In this document: piece after piece, positions 27,069 through 36,459 of the stretch
How positions within the stretch are numbered: position 1 is the stretch's first letter
Layout: each line of letters begins with the position of its first letter
Assembly (NCBI GenBank): GCA_019359725.1
Contig: JAHHGR010000007.1
Coordinates: 20,823 to 84,822, forward strand
From: Aphanocapsa lilacina HA4352-LM1
GTDB taxonomy: Bacteria; Cyanobacteriota; Cyanobacteriia; Gloeobacterales; Gloeobacteraceae
Direction: 5' to 3'
DNA length: 64,000 nt
Notes under the pieces: model-generated
What the model was told of the DNA's origin: nothing
What the model saw: only the letters and a program-made list of their open reading frames with translations
Database searches by the model: none
Position numbers and translations under genes: made by a program

Positions 27069-27084
27069 CGACAGCGGAGTAAAG

Positions 27085-27474
27085 ATGGCACCACTTCAAG
27101 GCAGAGATTTACTGAAGTTGATCAAAGAGAACCAAGGCAAAAGTGCCAAGCAGCTTGCCGAACTTGCCGGATACACGACCACCACCAAGTCGGGACAAAA
27201 GCGGGTCAAAATGCTCGCCTTTCAAAGTGCAATCTTGCAAGCAAACAATATCTCTCTCATCCCGCGTCACGAAGAGGGCGAAGGGGTACGCGGCGGACGC
27301 AAAGCAAGTTATCGCATCCAGGTTCAGCAAAACGGCAACTTGCTCATCGGTACTGCTTACACGCGGCAAATGGGATTGGAGCCCGGCACGGAGTTTGAAA
27401 TTCAGATCGGCCGCAAACACATCAAACTTGTGCAACTCGACAGCCCCGACAGCCCCCAGACCAACGAGGATTGA
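27085..27474 (+). CDS. AbrB-family transcriptional regulator (cyAbrB type)
   Basis: A 129-residue protein with the cyanobacterial layout: an N-terminal domain (LQGRDLLKLIKENQGKSAKQ, GYTTTTKSGQKRVKMLAFQSA) and a C-terminal AbrB strand domain (ASYRIQVQQNGNLLIG, LEPGTEFEIQIGRKHIKL). cyAbrB proteins are global DNA-binding regulators of carbon/nitrogen balance and redox genes in cyanobacteria and are nearly always present there, so this supports the host assignment. GGAG lies seven bases before the ATG. Confidence 0.92.
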   Translation: MAPLQGRDLLKLIKENQGKSAKQLAELAGYTTTTKSGQKRVKMLAFQSAILQANNISLIPRHEEGEGVRGGRKASYRIQVQQNGNLLIGTAYTRQMGLEPGTEFEIQIGRKHIKLVQLDSPDSPQTNED

Positions 27475-27560
27475 TCCGTCTGATTCGAAGTTTCTCCATC
27501 GTCAATGTCCAGCTAGTCGGATCATCGTTGGGCAAACTGTTCACAGAGCACTTTTTTGAG

Positions 27561-29891
27561 TTATAGATCAAATTGCAATTGCCGCGCCGAACCATCGTCG
27601 TGAAACGACTGTGTTCCCCGGCCGACCAGTTCGACTTGGACGTCGCGGTCGGGCCTGGGGTGGTCGCCGTGGCGTTCGTCGAAGGTGACGCGGGTGCCCT
27701 CGACTCGGACGGTGGTGAGCGCCCAGTGGTGCTTCCGGTAGGCGAAGCTGTATCCGTCGTCCTCGTAGAGTGTGCCGGTGCCATGGCCGGGCCAGACGCG
27801 CCAGATCATGCCGGTGGGTGGCCAGTCGCCGGTATGCTGCCTCACCGGTGCCATCGGGATGGCAGCCCCCGCCCGTACAAACAGCGGCAGCCGTTCGAGG
27901 GGGGCCGCGGCGAGGATCCGGCCCGGCCCCGTGTGGCCTTCGCCGCTCCACCAGTCGTACCAGGTGCCCCCTGGCAGGTAGACCGCCCGGCAATCGACTC
28001 CGGGCCGCAGCACCGGGGCGGCCATCAGTGCACTCCCGAGCATGACCTGATCGTGCAGGTGGTAGGTGCGCTCGTCGTCGGGATAGTGGTAGAGAAGCGG
28101 TCTTAGAACGGGCTCCCCCGCCGTTGATGCGCGCCAAAAAAGTGAATAGAGATAGGGCAACAGCCGATAGCGCAGTTCGATGTACTCGCGGCAGATGTTT
28201 TCGACCGGCTCGCCAAAGACCCAGGGTTCGTGGCGGGCGGTGCCGAGGGCCGAGTGGGCACGCATCAGCGGATAGAGTACGCCCACCTGCATCCAGCGGG
28301 TAAACAGTTCCGCCGTCGCGTTCTCGGCAAAGCCGCCGATGTCGGCCCCCACGAAGGCTACCCCCGACAGGCCCATGTTGAGGAGCATCGGCAGCGACAT
28401 CTCCAGATGCTCCCACTGCGACTGGTTGTCCCCCATCCAGACTGCGGCGTAGCGCTGCACCCCGGCGAAGCCCGCGCGGGTGAGCACAAAGGAGCGCTCG
28501 ATGGGCCTGAGTTGCGTCAATCCCTCGCGGCAGGCGCGCACCATCATCTGCCCGTAGAGGTTGTGGGTCTCGGCGTGGGTGGTGCGCTCGGCGAGATCGC
28601 CCTGGGGCGCATCGAGGGGAAAGCTGATTTTGTTGCCGCCGTCGCCGAAGGGGCGATCGTCGATGGCCGGTTCGTTCATATCGTTCCAGATGCCGGCGAC
28701 GCCCATTTTGGTGAGCTGTTTGTGCCAACTGCTCCACCACGCGCGCACCTCGGCGCGCATAAAATCCGGAAAGACGGCCTTGTCGGGCCAGACATAGCCG
28801 TGAAAGAGCCGTCCGTCCGCCTGGCGCACAAAATAGTCTTTTTGCAGGCCCTCGTCGAAGACGGCGTAGCCCGCCTCCAGTTCGTACTTCACACCCGGAT
28901 CGACGATGGCGACGGTTCGAAAGCCCTGATCCGCCAGATCCGCGATCAGACCGGACGGGTCTGCGAAGCGTTTCGGGCTCCAGGTGAAGACGCGGTAGCC
29001 GCGCATATAGTCGATATCCAGGTGAATGACGTCGCAGGGGATCCGGCGGCTGCGAAATTCATAGGCCAGCTCGCGCACCTCGGCTTCACTGCCGTAGCTC
29101 CAACGGCACTGGTGATAGCCCAAGGCCCAGATGGGCGGCAGTTCCATGGTTCCGGTCAGTTCGGTGTAGGTGGCCAGCACCTCGGCCGGGGTGGGACCGT
29201 AGATGAGGTAATACTCCAGCTGCGGACCCTGCGTCTCCAGACGCAACCGCCCCGGCTCGTCGCCGCCTAGATCGAAGTGGCTGCGGAAGGTGGTGTTGAA
29301 GTAGACGCCATAGGCCAGTCCTGGTCGCAGCGCGATATAAAACGGGATCGCCTGGTACATCGCATCGGTGAGCGAGCCGTAGTCGAGGGCGTCGCTTGTC
29401 CAGTTGGTCTTGCGCTGGGAGAGTTTATCGAGTAGGCCGGTGCGCTCGCCGAAGCCGTAGAAGTGCTCCCCGGCTTCGATCGCTTTCCACGCGGCAACCG
29501 CACCGGTATGCCAGCCCATCGCAGGCGCACTATCACAGGCAAAGGGGCGCTCCTGGCGGTCGTAGCAGGCAATACGGCAAGGCTCGCTTTCTACAACCAC
29601 CCGCAGGTGCTCGGTGGCAATCTCGATACTCCCTGCGTGCTGGTGCATTGAAAATTCTGTTTCGGGCCACGCGCTGTCCTCCTTACTTGCCGCCCAGGAG
29701 CGGCGGGGGGCGAATTCGCCCGTCGGAGTCAGACGCACCCGCACCAGATTGGGAGCCAGTACACCGACGCGCAACTGCGGCCCGCCGCAATCGAAAGTGA
29801 TCCCCTGTGCATCGCGCTCCAGAGCGCGCACGTGCCCAAGGATCGACCAGGGGGCACCGTTGGTGGGCAGTTTGCCAAAATACTGCGGCAT
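27561..29891 (-). CDS. Glycoside hydrolase family 31 alpha-glucosidase
   Basis: About 776 residues. An N-terminal beta-sandwich leads to the catalytic barrel: DVIHLDIDYMRGYRVFTW, GIWNDMNEPAI holding the nucleophile Asp (WNDMNEP), and GVAFVGADIGGF with the acid/base Asp, followed by C-terminal beta domains with LPGGTWYDWW. GH31 enzymes release glucose (or xylose) from the non-reducing end of alpha-glucans. There is no signal peptide, so it likely acts on cytoplasmic storage glucan. The ATG at 29891 (MPQYFGKLPTNG) is chosen as the first residue with family similarity. Confidence 0.93.
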   Translation of the reverse strand: MPQYFGKLPTNGAPWSILGHVRALERDAQGITFDCGGPQLRVGVLAPNLVRVRLTPTGEFAPRRSWAASKEDSAWPETEFSMHQHAGSIEIATEHLRVVVESEPCRIACYDRQERPFACDSAPAMGWHTGAVAAWKAIEAGEHFYGFGERTGLLDKLSQRKTNWTSDALDYGSLTDAMYQAIPFYIALRPGLAYGVYFNTTFRSHFDLGGDEPGRLRLETQGPQLEYYLIYGPTPAEVLATYTELTGTMELPPIWALGYHQCRWSYGSEAEVRELAYEFRSRRIPCDVIHLDIDYMRGYRVFTWSPKRFADPSGLIADLADQGFRTVAIVDPGVKYELEAGYAVFDEGLQKDYFVRQADGRLFHGYVWPDKAVFPDFMRAEVRAWWSSWHKQLTKMGVAGIWNDMNEPAIDDRPFGDGGNKISFPLDAPQGDLAERTTHAETHNLYGQMMVRACREGLTQLRPIERSFVLTRAGFAGVQRYAAVWMGDNQSQWEHLEMSLPMLLNMGLSGVAFVGADIGGFAENATAELFTRWMQVGVLYPLMRAHSALGTARHEPWVFGEPVENICREYIELRYRLLPYLYSLFWRASTAGEPVLRPLLYHYPDDERTYHLHDQVMLGSALMAAPVLRPGVDCRAVYLPGGTWYDWWSGEGHTGPGRILAAAPLERLPLFVRAGAAIPMAPVRQHTGDWPPTGMIWRVWPGHGTGTLYEDDGYSFAYRKHHWALTTVRVEGTRVTFDERHGDHPRPDRDVQVELVGRGTQSFHDDGSARQLQFDL

Positions 29892-30120
29892 GGGACTCAC
29901 TTCGCGCTGGAGAACTGCATCTAGTTCTACAATGCGACGAGTTGTCAGACTTTCAGCCCAGGGAGCGATCTTCTCTGTTTGTCGAGCGCATGGAACTGAG
30001 GGCGAACATCGACGATCCGGTGTTTTGCTTTGCAAGCGAGCCTGCAGGCGCAATGTGGGGCAGCGGGAGATAATGGGTGAGTCGGACAGCCTGTGCTGTT
30101 CGGCTTTTATTTATGCGCGA

Positions 30121-30193
30121 CCGAGCGTAGTCCAACGGCAGAGACAAAGGACTTAAAATCCTTCCAGTGCGGGTTCGAATCCCGCCGCTCGGA
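30121..30193 (+). tRNA. tRNA with anticodon UAA (Leu codon UUA) but a short variable arm
   Basis: Seventy-three bases give a complete cloverleaf: acceptor CCGAGCG/CGCTCGG, three-pair D-stem GTC/GAC, anticodon arm AAGGA-CTTAAAA-TCCTT with anticodon UAA at 30154-30156, variable region of only five bases (CCAGT), T-arm GCGGG-TTCGAAT-CCCGC, discriminator A. CCA is not encoded. Normal tRNA-Leu has a long variable arm, and most cyanobacterial tRNA-Leu(UAA) genes carry a group I intron; neither is present. The anticodon arm is Leu-like and the body is class I. It could be a functional oddity or a remodelled tRNA copy at an integration site. Confidence 0.8.
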
Positions 30194-30409
30194 TTACCGA
30201 AACCGGTAAAATATTTCGAAATATCTCAACGCCCCCATGGCAACATTGCCCAATCAAGCTGCAAGAGGCTACTGGGTTTCTCCCTGTTGAAGTCTTTTGC
30301 CGTCAGGGTGAATTGTAAAGGAAATGCTCCGATGCAGAAAGTGAGCAAAAGAACCGAAAGACCGTTTTGTGGGATTTTTCAGCACACCAGAACCGGGCCA
30401 GGCACACTG

Positions 30410-30534
30410 ATTGGTCCAACGACATGTTGATCGCCGCCCACGCGCTGTGCCTCGGATTGATTCCGGTGAGCGACAATCTACGCGAATTCGCCCGCGTACC
30501 GGGGCTGAGCGTCGAGAACCGGCTTGCGCCCTGA
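30410..30534 (+). pseudogene. vapC 3' fragment
   Basis: The last about 38 codons of a PIN-domain toxin (NDMLIAAHALCLGLIPVSDN, LREFARVPGLSVEN) are about 90 percent identical in DNA to the end of the intact vapC at 38152-38263. The 5' two thirds are missing and one base is lost just before the fragment (ATTGGTCC versus ATTGGCTCC), breaking the frame. It lies 220 bases after the odd tRNA. Together with the intact copy it flanks the accessory block 30.5-38.2 kb as direct repeats. Confidence 0.75.
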
Positions 30535-30697
30535 ACAGCAATGCGTGTTTTGCAGGCTTCTGAAGCATTTTTCGATCTTTCCTGAACGATCGTGAGCCAT
30601 TTGCGCTCCGGCCGGCGCTTTCTCAGGCGAAGGGGCAATCAGGACGACACACTCCTGGTTGGCCGCAGAGTACTACATAGAATCCTGGAGGGCAGAA

Positions 30698-31369
30698 ATG
30701 GTATTTGCTGGCGGTGGATTTCTCAGCCAACTCGCCGCTGGAATCGGAACCGTTGTGGGCGGCGATGCGATTCTCAGCGAAATGCATGAAGATGACGGAA
30801 CGCAGGGTGCCTCTGCCCAGGTGGGTGGGCAAACGGACCCCTACGGCGGGGAGAGTATGGATTACGGCATGGTTGGCGGCTCGGATATGTATGCTGATGC
30901 CTATGCTCCGGGAGGGTATAGCGATGTCGGCGCGATGTCGGGCGATCCGTACATGTCCGGGATGATGGACTACGGTTCTATGGGGTTGGAAGCCGGTTTC
31001 GAGCAACCCTACGGCGGGATGATGGGTGGGGATGATTTCGGTTTTGCCCAGGGATACGGCGAGGACGAGAGCTTCACGGCGATGGGCGGCTTCGACGTGG
31101 GTGCCGGGGATGCTGAGATACAGGGCGGATTCGGCACAGGGGTCCAGGACGATGAGATGGAGAGCGAATTCGGCGAAAAACAATTAGCGCAGCTTGAAGA
31201 AGAGCAAGGCTCTTTGCCCGGGGAGGAACCTGGAGAGGAAGGCGATCTGCTGGGCGACGCCTTTAGCGATGTGGGCGACGTCGCCTCGGAACTTGGTGAT
31301 TTCGATCTCTTTGGAGCGGTCGGAGAAATTGGTGAAGGAATTGGCGATTTCTTCGGCAATATCTTTTAG
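30698..31369 (+). CDS. Very acidic Gly/Met/Tyr-rich protein of unknown function
   Basis: A 223-residue protein with GGAGGG five bases before the ATG. A short hydrophobic N-terminus (MVFAGGGFLSQLAAGIGTVV) is followed by about 140 residues rich in Gly, Asp, Met and Tyr (GGSDMYADAYAPGGYSDVG and similar), then a Glu-rich stretch and a C-terminus of repeated amphipathic units such as DLFGAVGEIGEGIGDFFGNIF. Lysine and arginine are almost absent and there is no Cys. It is probably disordered with a helical tail. It ends in a strong terminator and faces another acidic gene. I do not recognise it; a secreted, structural or condensate-forming role is a guess. Confidence 0.75.
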   Translation: MVFAGGGFLSQLAAGIGTVVGGDAILSEMHEDDGTQGASAQVGGQTDPYGGESMDYGMVGGSDMYADAYAPGGYSDVGAMSGDPYMSGMMDYGSMGLEAGFEQPYGGMMGGDDFGFAQGYGEDESFTAMGGFDVGAGDAEIQGGFGTGVQDDEMESEFGEKQLAQLEEEQGSLPGEEPGEEGDLLGDAFSDVGDVASELGDFDLFGAVGEIGEGIGDFFGNIF

Positions 31370-31384
31370 CCGCCCAATGCAAAG

Positions 31385-31427
31385 GCAACGGGGGCGCTCC
31401 GATGATGCAGAGCGCCCCCGTTGCGTT
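31385..31427 (+). terminator. Intrinsic terminator of the acidic protein gene
   Basis: A perfect 15-bp stem GCAACGGGGGCGCTC/GAGCGCCCCCGTTGC with a ten-base loop starts 15 bases after the stop codon at 31369. The T-run after it is short (GTT), so it may act as a strong hairpin rather than a full rho-independent site. Confidence 0.75.
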
Positions 31428-31436
31428 AAACAGCTT

Positions 31437-31475
31437 ACAAAAAAAGGCGGTCCACGTGCTTCGTGGACCGCCTTT
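31437..31475 (-). terminator. Intrinsic terminator of the minus-strand acidic-N gene
   Basis: A perfect 14-bp stem AAAGGCGGTCCACG/CGTGGACCGCCTTT with a five-base loop lies four bases past the minus-strand stop at 31480. On the minus strand the hairpin is followed by TTTTTTTGT, a textbook rho-independent terminator. The two neighbouring hairpins insulate the convergent genes. Confidence 0.85.
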
Positions 31476-31479
31476 CGCT

Positions 31480-33258
31480 CTATTTTCTGCGACCCGGCCG
31501 CAGAAGGTTTGAAGCTTTCTGGCCGGCGCTTTGCGGCTGGGAGTCGTGCTTTTGCTGGTTGAGGGCGAGGTTGGCGAGGTTTGGCTGCGAGGACTGCTCG
31601 ATCGTTTGGGAGTCGATGCCCATCGCGTTCAGTCCCTGGGTGGCGATCGGGTCCTGGAAGTGTTTGGCGCCGCCGGCAAGGGCATGCGCTGCCAGCTGGG
31701 GACTGTTTTTAAGGGCGTAGTTTTCGGCACCGGGAACGCCCATGCGCAGATCCTGCATGGCCTGCTGGGACTGCTTGGCTATATGGCTGTCGCGGCCCAA
31801 AGCCCCCATGTTGGTGGCAAATTCGAGCGCCTGACCGCCGGCTTTGATGGGAAGACCGATGGGTGCGCCCACGCCGCTTAAAGTCACGCCGTCCCCGGCG
31901 GTGCTCACGCCGTAGGCGGCCGTCTGCACGCCGTCGCGGAGGGTCAACTCCTGCATCCGGCCGTGGGCCGCCTGCAGGGCATCGGTGTAGGGGCTGTTGT
32001 CGGCCTGGGCTGTGGCGGAGACCTGGCCCAGATCGTGGGCCTGCTTGCCGTGCCCGATACCCTGGGCGGCGGTGTAGAGAGTCTGGGGACCGTAACTGGC
32101 GATGCCCAGGCCGGGGACAGCCCCCGCCGCCACCGACTCACCCGCGTGGGCGGCGATTCTGGTCGCATTGGTGGCAGTTTTCAAAGCACCGATGCCGGAG
32201 GAGATACCGCCGTCCATCAATCGATTGCGACCGACCTGCTGTTTGGCCGGGTCGCTGCCGTTTTGCCAGCCGTCGTACCCCTGTACCGCATTGGCGGCGT
32301 TGCCGACGGTGCCGGCCAGATCCGAGACACCGCTACCCACCTGGCCGATGACGCCGGTGACCGGCGGTACCGCCGTGGTCCCTGCCCAACCGGCCGGGTT
32401 GCCGATCGCCGCCGCCCCGGTCCGCAAGGCTTTGCCCCCGTGTTGGACGTGCTCGTTGCCGTTTTTGACCGCGTTGGCGTTGGCGGCGAGGGCGCTGCTG
32501 CTGCCGGGGGCGGCCTGGGCGGCCAGGTAATCTTTCATCGCCATGTCGGTGATCATCCCCACCTCGCTGTTGCGGATGGGCTGGTACTCGGCGGGCACGG
32601 TGGAATCGGCGAAGTGTTGTTGGCGCGCTTCCAGTTCGTAGCGCTCCGGGCGCAATTCATAGTCCCAGCGGCCCATATCCTGCTTGATCTGCTGCTGGGC
32701 AGCCTCAAGCCGCGGTTCGGTGTCGCGCATGTAGTCGTAGTAGCGCTGCTCAGATTCGCTCATCGGCCACTCGACGCGGTCTCCCGGTCCGGGCCGGCTG
32801 ATGTAGGGGTGATTGTCAAGTTCAAGATTGAGGCGAGCGTCGGTATTGAAAGCTTGGTCGATCGACTGCCCGAACCCATCCATATCTAGCTGGCGAGGGG
32901 TTCCGTCAAAGTCCTGGTAGTCGTTTGTACCATCGAGATCCGGGCTGTTGAAGGCGGATCTGTCCGCCGGATCGTCTTCTGAAAAAGTCTCAAGTCCCCC
33001 AAGCGGATCGCGACTATCGCCATCGCTCCCATCGCTGTCCGGGTCCATGCCCGCCGGGTAGTCCGGGTGGGGGTCCATCGAGTCCTCCGCGTACCAGCCC
33101 GGCTCGCGCGTGTCGGCTTCGTTCGTATCGAGGGCCTCCCCGTCCGCCGAACTCGCAAACCTCTGGCCTTCATCATCAAAGCCGTCGAGATAGTCCATCT
33201 GGTCGAGGTACATCTGGCGGACATCGTCGAGGTCGCCAAGGGAGTAGTTGTCTTCCAT
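31480..33258 (-). CDS. Large protein with acidic N-terminus and Gly/Ala-rich C-terminal half, function unknown
   Basis: A 592-residue protein. Residues 1-130 are strikingly Asp-rich (YSLGDLDDVRQMYLDQMDYL, DPHPDYPAGMDPDSDGSDGD). A middle helical part (about 165-245, EPRLEAAQQQIKQDMGRWDY) follows, then about 300 residues of Gly/Ala/Ser-rich segments with repeated weakly hydrophobic helices (GTTAVPPVTGVIGQVGSGVS, VAAGAVPGLGIASYGPQTLY). The lack of a signal peptide and the pattern resemble effectors or polymorphic-toxin precursors with pore-like helices, but no catalytic motif is seen. The ATG at 33258 has AGGAG ten bases upstream. It converges with the other acidic gene. Confidence 0.75.
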   Translation of the reverse strand: MEDNYSLGDLDDVRQMYLDQMDYLDGFDDEGQRFASSADGEALDTNEADTREPGWYAEDSMDPHPDYPAGMDPDSDGSDGDSRDPLGGLETFSEDDPADRSAFNSPDLDGTNDYQDFDGTPRQLDMDGFGQSIDQAFNTDARLNLELDNHPYISRPGPGDRVEWPMSESEQRYYDYMRDTEPRLEAAQQQIKQDMGRWDYELRPERYELEARQQHFADSTVPAEYQPIRNSEVGMITDMAMKDYLAAQAAPGSSSALAANANAVKNGNEHVQHGGKALRTGAAAIGNPAGWAGTTAVPPVTGVIGQVGSGVSDLAGTVGNAANAVQGYDGWQNGSDPAKQQVGRNRLMDGGISSGIGALKTATNATRIAAHAGESVAAGAVPGLGIASYGPQTLYTAAQGIGHGKQAHDLGQVSATAQADNSPYTDALQAAHGRMQELTLRDGVQTAAYGVSTAGDGVTLSGVGAPIGLPIKAGGQALEFATNMGALGRDSHIAKQSQQAMQDLRMGVPGAENYALKNSPQLAAHALAGGAKHFQDPIATQGLNAMGIDSQTIEQSSQPNLANLALNQQKHDSQPQSAGQKASNLLRPGRRK

Positions 33259-33450
33259 GGTTTCTGGCTCCTGGTGTCGGGAGGGCCGCAATTGCCTCCT
33301 TGCCAAACAAAGCGACACCGGTCGGCTATCTAGCTCACCCCGCCGCCACGGTTGTTGCCGATCGGCCTGGAGCGCCTTGGCGGCTGTGTTCGAAACGGTT
33401 TTGGAGACCCTGGCAGGCAACGGTCTTTCTTCTGATATCTGACACCGGCT

Positions 33451-36282
33451 CTAAGACCCTGCGCTCTCGGCGGCGATCACCCGCTGGCGCATCGCCTCAA
33501 CCTGGGCTTTGAGCTGTGCCACGAGCCGCTCGAATTCGCCATCGCCGCGCAACCCCTCGAAGACCGGATCGCGGCTCAGCCAGCGGTAATCCCGCCACCC
33601 GGCTTCGATCGCCCGGCGCAACCAGCGCAGCGCTGAGCTTTTGTCGCCCTGCACCGCGTACGCCGCAGCCAGATCGAAAGGATAAAAATAGTACTCGTTG
33701 CCGCTGTCGATCGCCTCGCGGTCGATCTGAAAACTGCGCGCGAGCAGTTGGGCGGCACGGGTCGGCTGGCCCTCGCGCCGGGCGATATCGGCCAGGATGG
33801 TCGTCGATTGCAGCTGTCCGCTCTCGCCGTCGAGGCGATCGGTGATCTTGAGCACTTTTTCGTAGTGCGCTTTGGCTTCGGACCAGCGCCCGGCGAAGCG
33901 CTCGGCATCCCCCGCGGCCGTCAGGCCGAACACTTCCTGCGGGTCGCGCGCTAGGATCTTTTGGGCGCTTTTGCGCGCTTCGCCGTACCGGCCCTGCAGC
34001 TTGTGCAGGGTGCTCAGGTACGACAGGGTGTACATGTCCTCGGGATTGATGCTCACGGACGCCTTGAGCGCTTGCTCCGCCCGCTCGTCCTCACCGAGGA
34101 TCGTATAAATCAGCCCCAGGGTCTGATAACCGGAGCGGGACGGATCAAGGGCAGCCGAACGCTTGCTCCAGCGCACGCCTTCTTCGAGATTGCCCATGGC
34201 TGCACTCAGGCCGCCGTAGGCACTGGCCACCACCGGCAGGCTGGAATTGAGTTCGACGCCCCGCTTAAATGCAGCGAGCGCCAGACGATACTGTCCCCGC
34301 CCGTAATAGTAGCTGCCCAGAGCCTTATGGGCCTGGGACAGGTTCGGATCGAGGGCCAGGGCTTTTTGGATCGCCTGGAGCGACTCGGCTTCCCATCGCT
34401 GCGGTGAGCCGTCGGTGTCAGCTTTTTTGCCGTACGCGCTCCCCAAACCCGCGTGGGCCAGGGCAAAATTCGGATCGAGGGCCAGTGCCCGCTTAAATAA
34501 ATTGATAGCCAGTTCATTGTCGGCGCGGCTGCGGCGGCGCAGGTAATCGCGACCTCTCAGGTAGTAGTCGTAGGCGGTGATGCTCGCAGTCGGCACCTGG
34601 GCGAGGCGCGATTGTTCGCCGGGGGTCAGTCTGGCCTGCAGCCGCCGGGCAATCTGCTCGGAGACTTCGGCTTGGATGGCAAATACGTCTTTGAGTTGCC
34701 GTTCGTAATCGTGGGACCACAGCTGCTCCCCAGTTGCCGGGTCCACCAGTTGGCTGACGATGCGCACCCGATCGCCGCTGCGGCGCACACTGCCGGTGAG
34801 GATCGTGCCTGCGCCCAGTTCCCGAGCAATCTCGCCCAGCCTTTTGGTGGTGCCCTCATACTGCATCGCGGCCGAACTGGCAATCACCTTGAGATCGGCG
34901 ATTTTGCCCAACTGGTGGCTGATATCGAAGGTCATTCCATCGCTGAAGTAGGCGCTGCGGCTATCGCCGTCCAGGTTGGCAAACGGCAGCACAGCGATCG
35001 TGCGCGCGGCGGCGGGACTGTTGGAGTTGCCCCACCACCAGAAGCCCCCCCCGCTCCCCAGCACCAGAGCGAGCCCGGCACCGGCGGCAGCGAGCCTTCC
35101 CGGCCGCCGCAGCCAGCCGAAGACATCGAGGGGAGGCGCGGTGGGCAGGCGGGGACCGCGCGCCGTCGTGCCGTTGACCAGATAGGTGCAAATCGCCTCA
35201 GCCATTGCCAGTGCGGAGGTGTAGCGGTCGGCAGGGGCCTTGGCCAGGGCGCGCAGCACCAGCGGATCGATGGACCCGTCAATCTGGACTTTAGGAAGAT
35301 CCGCGGGCAACCCGGAGTCAGTGCCCATAGCAACTGTCTGACTGGGTGGTATGGCCGGTCGATCGCTCAATGTCCAGAGCATCTCGTCGAGGGGACCGAC
35401 ATTCAACCCCGCCGGCCGGCGAGCGGTGAGCAACTCGTAGAGCACTACCCCCAGGGAGAACACATCGCTGGAAGGTCCCACCACTTCCCCGCGGATCTGC
35501 TCGGGTGAAGCGTAGCTGGGGGTAAGCAGACGCCATTCTGTCGCGGTTTGCTCAGCTGCGGGGACCTGCTCGTCCAACAGCTTGGCGATACCGAAGTCGA
35601 GCAGTTTTGGTTCGCCTGCCCGATCGACCAGGATGTTGCTGGCCTTGAGGTCGCGGTGGAGCACCTGGAGGGTGTGGGCATGGTGCACCGCCCGGCAGAC
35701 TTTTTCGATGAGCGCCAGCCGCTCGCGCACCGGCAGTTGCTGCTTCTGGCTGTAGCGGTCGATCGCTTCGCCGTCGACGTACTCCATCACCAAATAAGGA
35801 AGCCCTTCTTCGCTGGTGCCGCCGTCGATGAGCCGGGCGATGTGTGGATGTTCGAGGTTGGCGAGGATCTGCCGTTCCTGGACGAACCGCTCCAACAGGA
35901 GCGGTGCCCCCCGGCCCGGTTGCAAAACTTTGATGGCGACGCGCTTGCTGTAAAGACCGTCGGCACGCTCGGCGAGGTAGACCACTCCCATGCCGCCTCG
36001 ACCCAGCTCCCCCACCAGCCGGTAGGCGCCCAAACGGCGACCGGCGGCCCATCCTACCTGTGTTGGGGGCCGATTGGCCAACAGCGATTCCAGGGGCGAG
36101 CCGAGAATCGGCGTGCTCAAAAAACCGTCTTGCCGGTCGTGGGCGACGAGCAACTTGTCAAGACACTGACGCAGTTGCGGTTCCAGGCGCAGATCCTCGA
36201 GGTAGGCGAGTCGGTCGGTCCCCTGGCGAGCGAGGGCAACGCTAAGTGCTTCTCGGATTTCTTTCCACTGTTCAGGTGTCAT
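33451..36282 (-). CDS. Membrane Ser/Thr protein kinase with TPR repeats
   Basis: A 943-residue kinase. Residues 80-350 are a complete Hanks-type domain: GRGGMGV (94-100), Lys118 in VAIKVL, HRDLKASN with Asp211, and DFGIAK (229-234). One membrane helix lies near residue 390-412 (AAAGAGLALVLGSGGGFWWW). Then comes a TolB/FlgO-like domain (AVLPFANLDGDSRSAYFSDG) and at least seven TPR units to the end. Such proteins sense and bind partners with the TPR part. It is divergent from an ECF sigma gene, a pairing common in bacteria with many eukaryote-like kinases. The stop is followed at +4 by GGTGTCAG. Confidence 0.93.
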   Translation of the reverse strand: MTPEQWKEIREALSVALARQGTDRLAYLEDLRLEPQLRQCLDKLLVAHDRQDGFLSTPILGSPLESLLANRPPTQVGWAAGRRLGAYRLVGELGRGGMGVVYLAERADGLYSKRVAIKVLQPGRGAPLLLERFVQERQILANLEHPHIARLIDGGTSEEGLPYLVMEYVDGEAIDRYSQKQQLPVRERLALIEKVCRAVHHAHTLQVLHRDLKASNILVDRAGEPKLLDFGIAKLLDEQVPAAEQTATEWRLLTPSYASPEQIRGEVVGPSSDVFSLGVVLYELLTARRPAGLNVGPLDEMLWTLSDRPAIPPSQTVAMGTDSGLPADLPKVQIDGSIDPLVLRALAKAPADRYTSALAMAEAICTYLVNGTTARGPRLPTAPPLDVFGWLRRPGRLAAAGAGLALVLGSGGGFWWWGNSNSPAAARTIAVLPFANLDGDSRSAYFSDGMTFDISHQLGKIADLKVIASSAAMQYEGTTKRLGEIARELGAGTILTGSVRRSGDRVRIVSQLVDPATGEQLWSHDYERQLKDVFAIQAEVSEQIARRLQARLTPGEQSRLAQVPTASITAYDYYLRGRDYLRRRSRADNELAINLFKRALALDPNFALAHAGLGSAYGKKADTDGSPQRWEAESLQAIQKALALDPNLSQAHKALGSYYYGRGQYRLALAAFKRGVELNSSLPVVASAYGGLSAAMGNLEEGVRWSKRSAALDPSRSGYQTLGLIYTILGEDERAEQALKASVSINPEDMYTLSYLSTLHKLQGRYGEARKSAQKILARDPQEVFGLTAAGDAERFAGRWSEAKAHYEKVLKITDRLDGESGQLQSTTILADIARREGQPTRAAQLLARSFQIDREAIDSGNEYYFYPFDLAAAYAVQGDKSSALRWLRRAIEAGWRDYRWLSRDPVFEGLRGDGEFERLVAQLKAQVEAMRQRVIAAESAGS

Positions 36283-36459
36283 GCTCCCGGTAGCGCGGTA
36301 GCGGCAGACAACTTTCGGCGTGGTTTAGTATCCACCTCTGGAGACTTTGCCGATAGTGATAGTGTATACGCGGCAGGCGGGCTCAGGAAAGCGGCGACAA
36401 TCGACAACCGGTTTTTGTGCCCCTAGAGCAGGTACAGCTGACCGTTTGGGAAATTGGCG

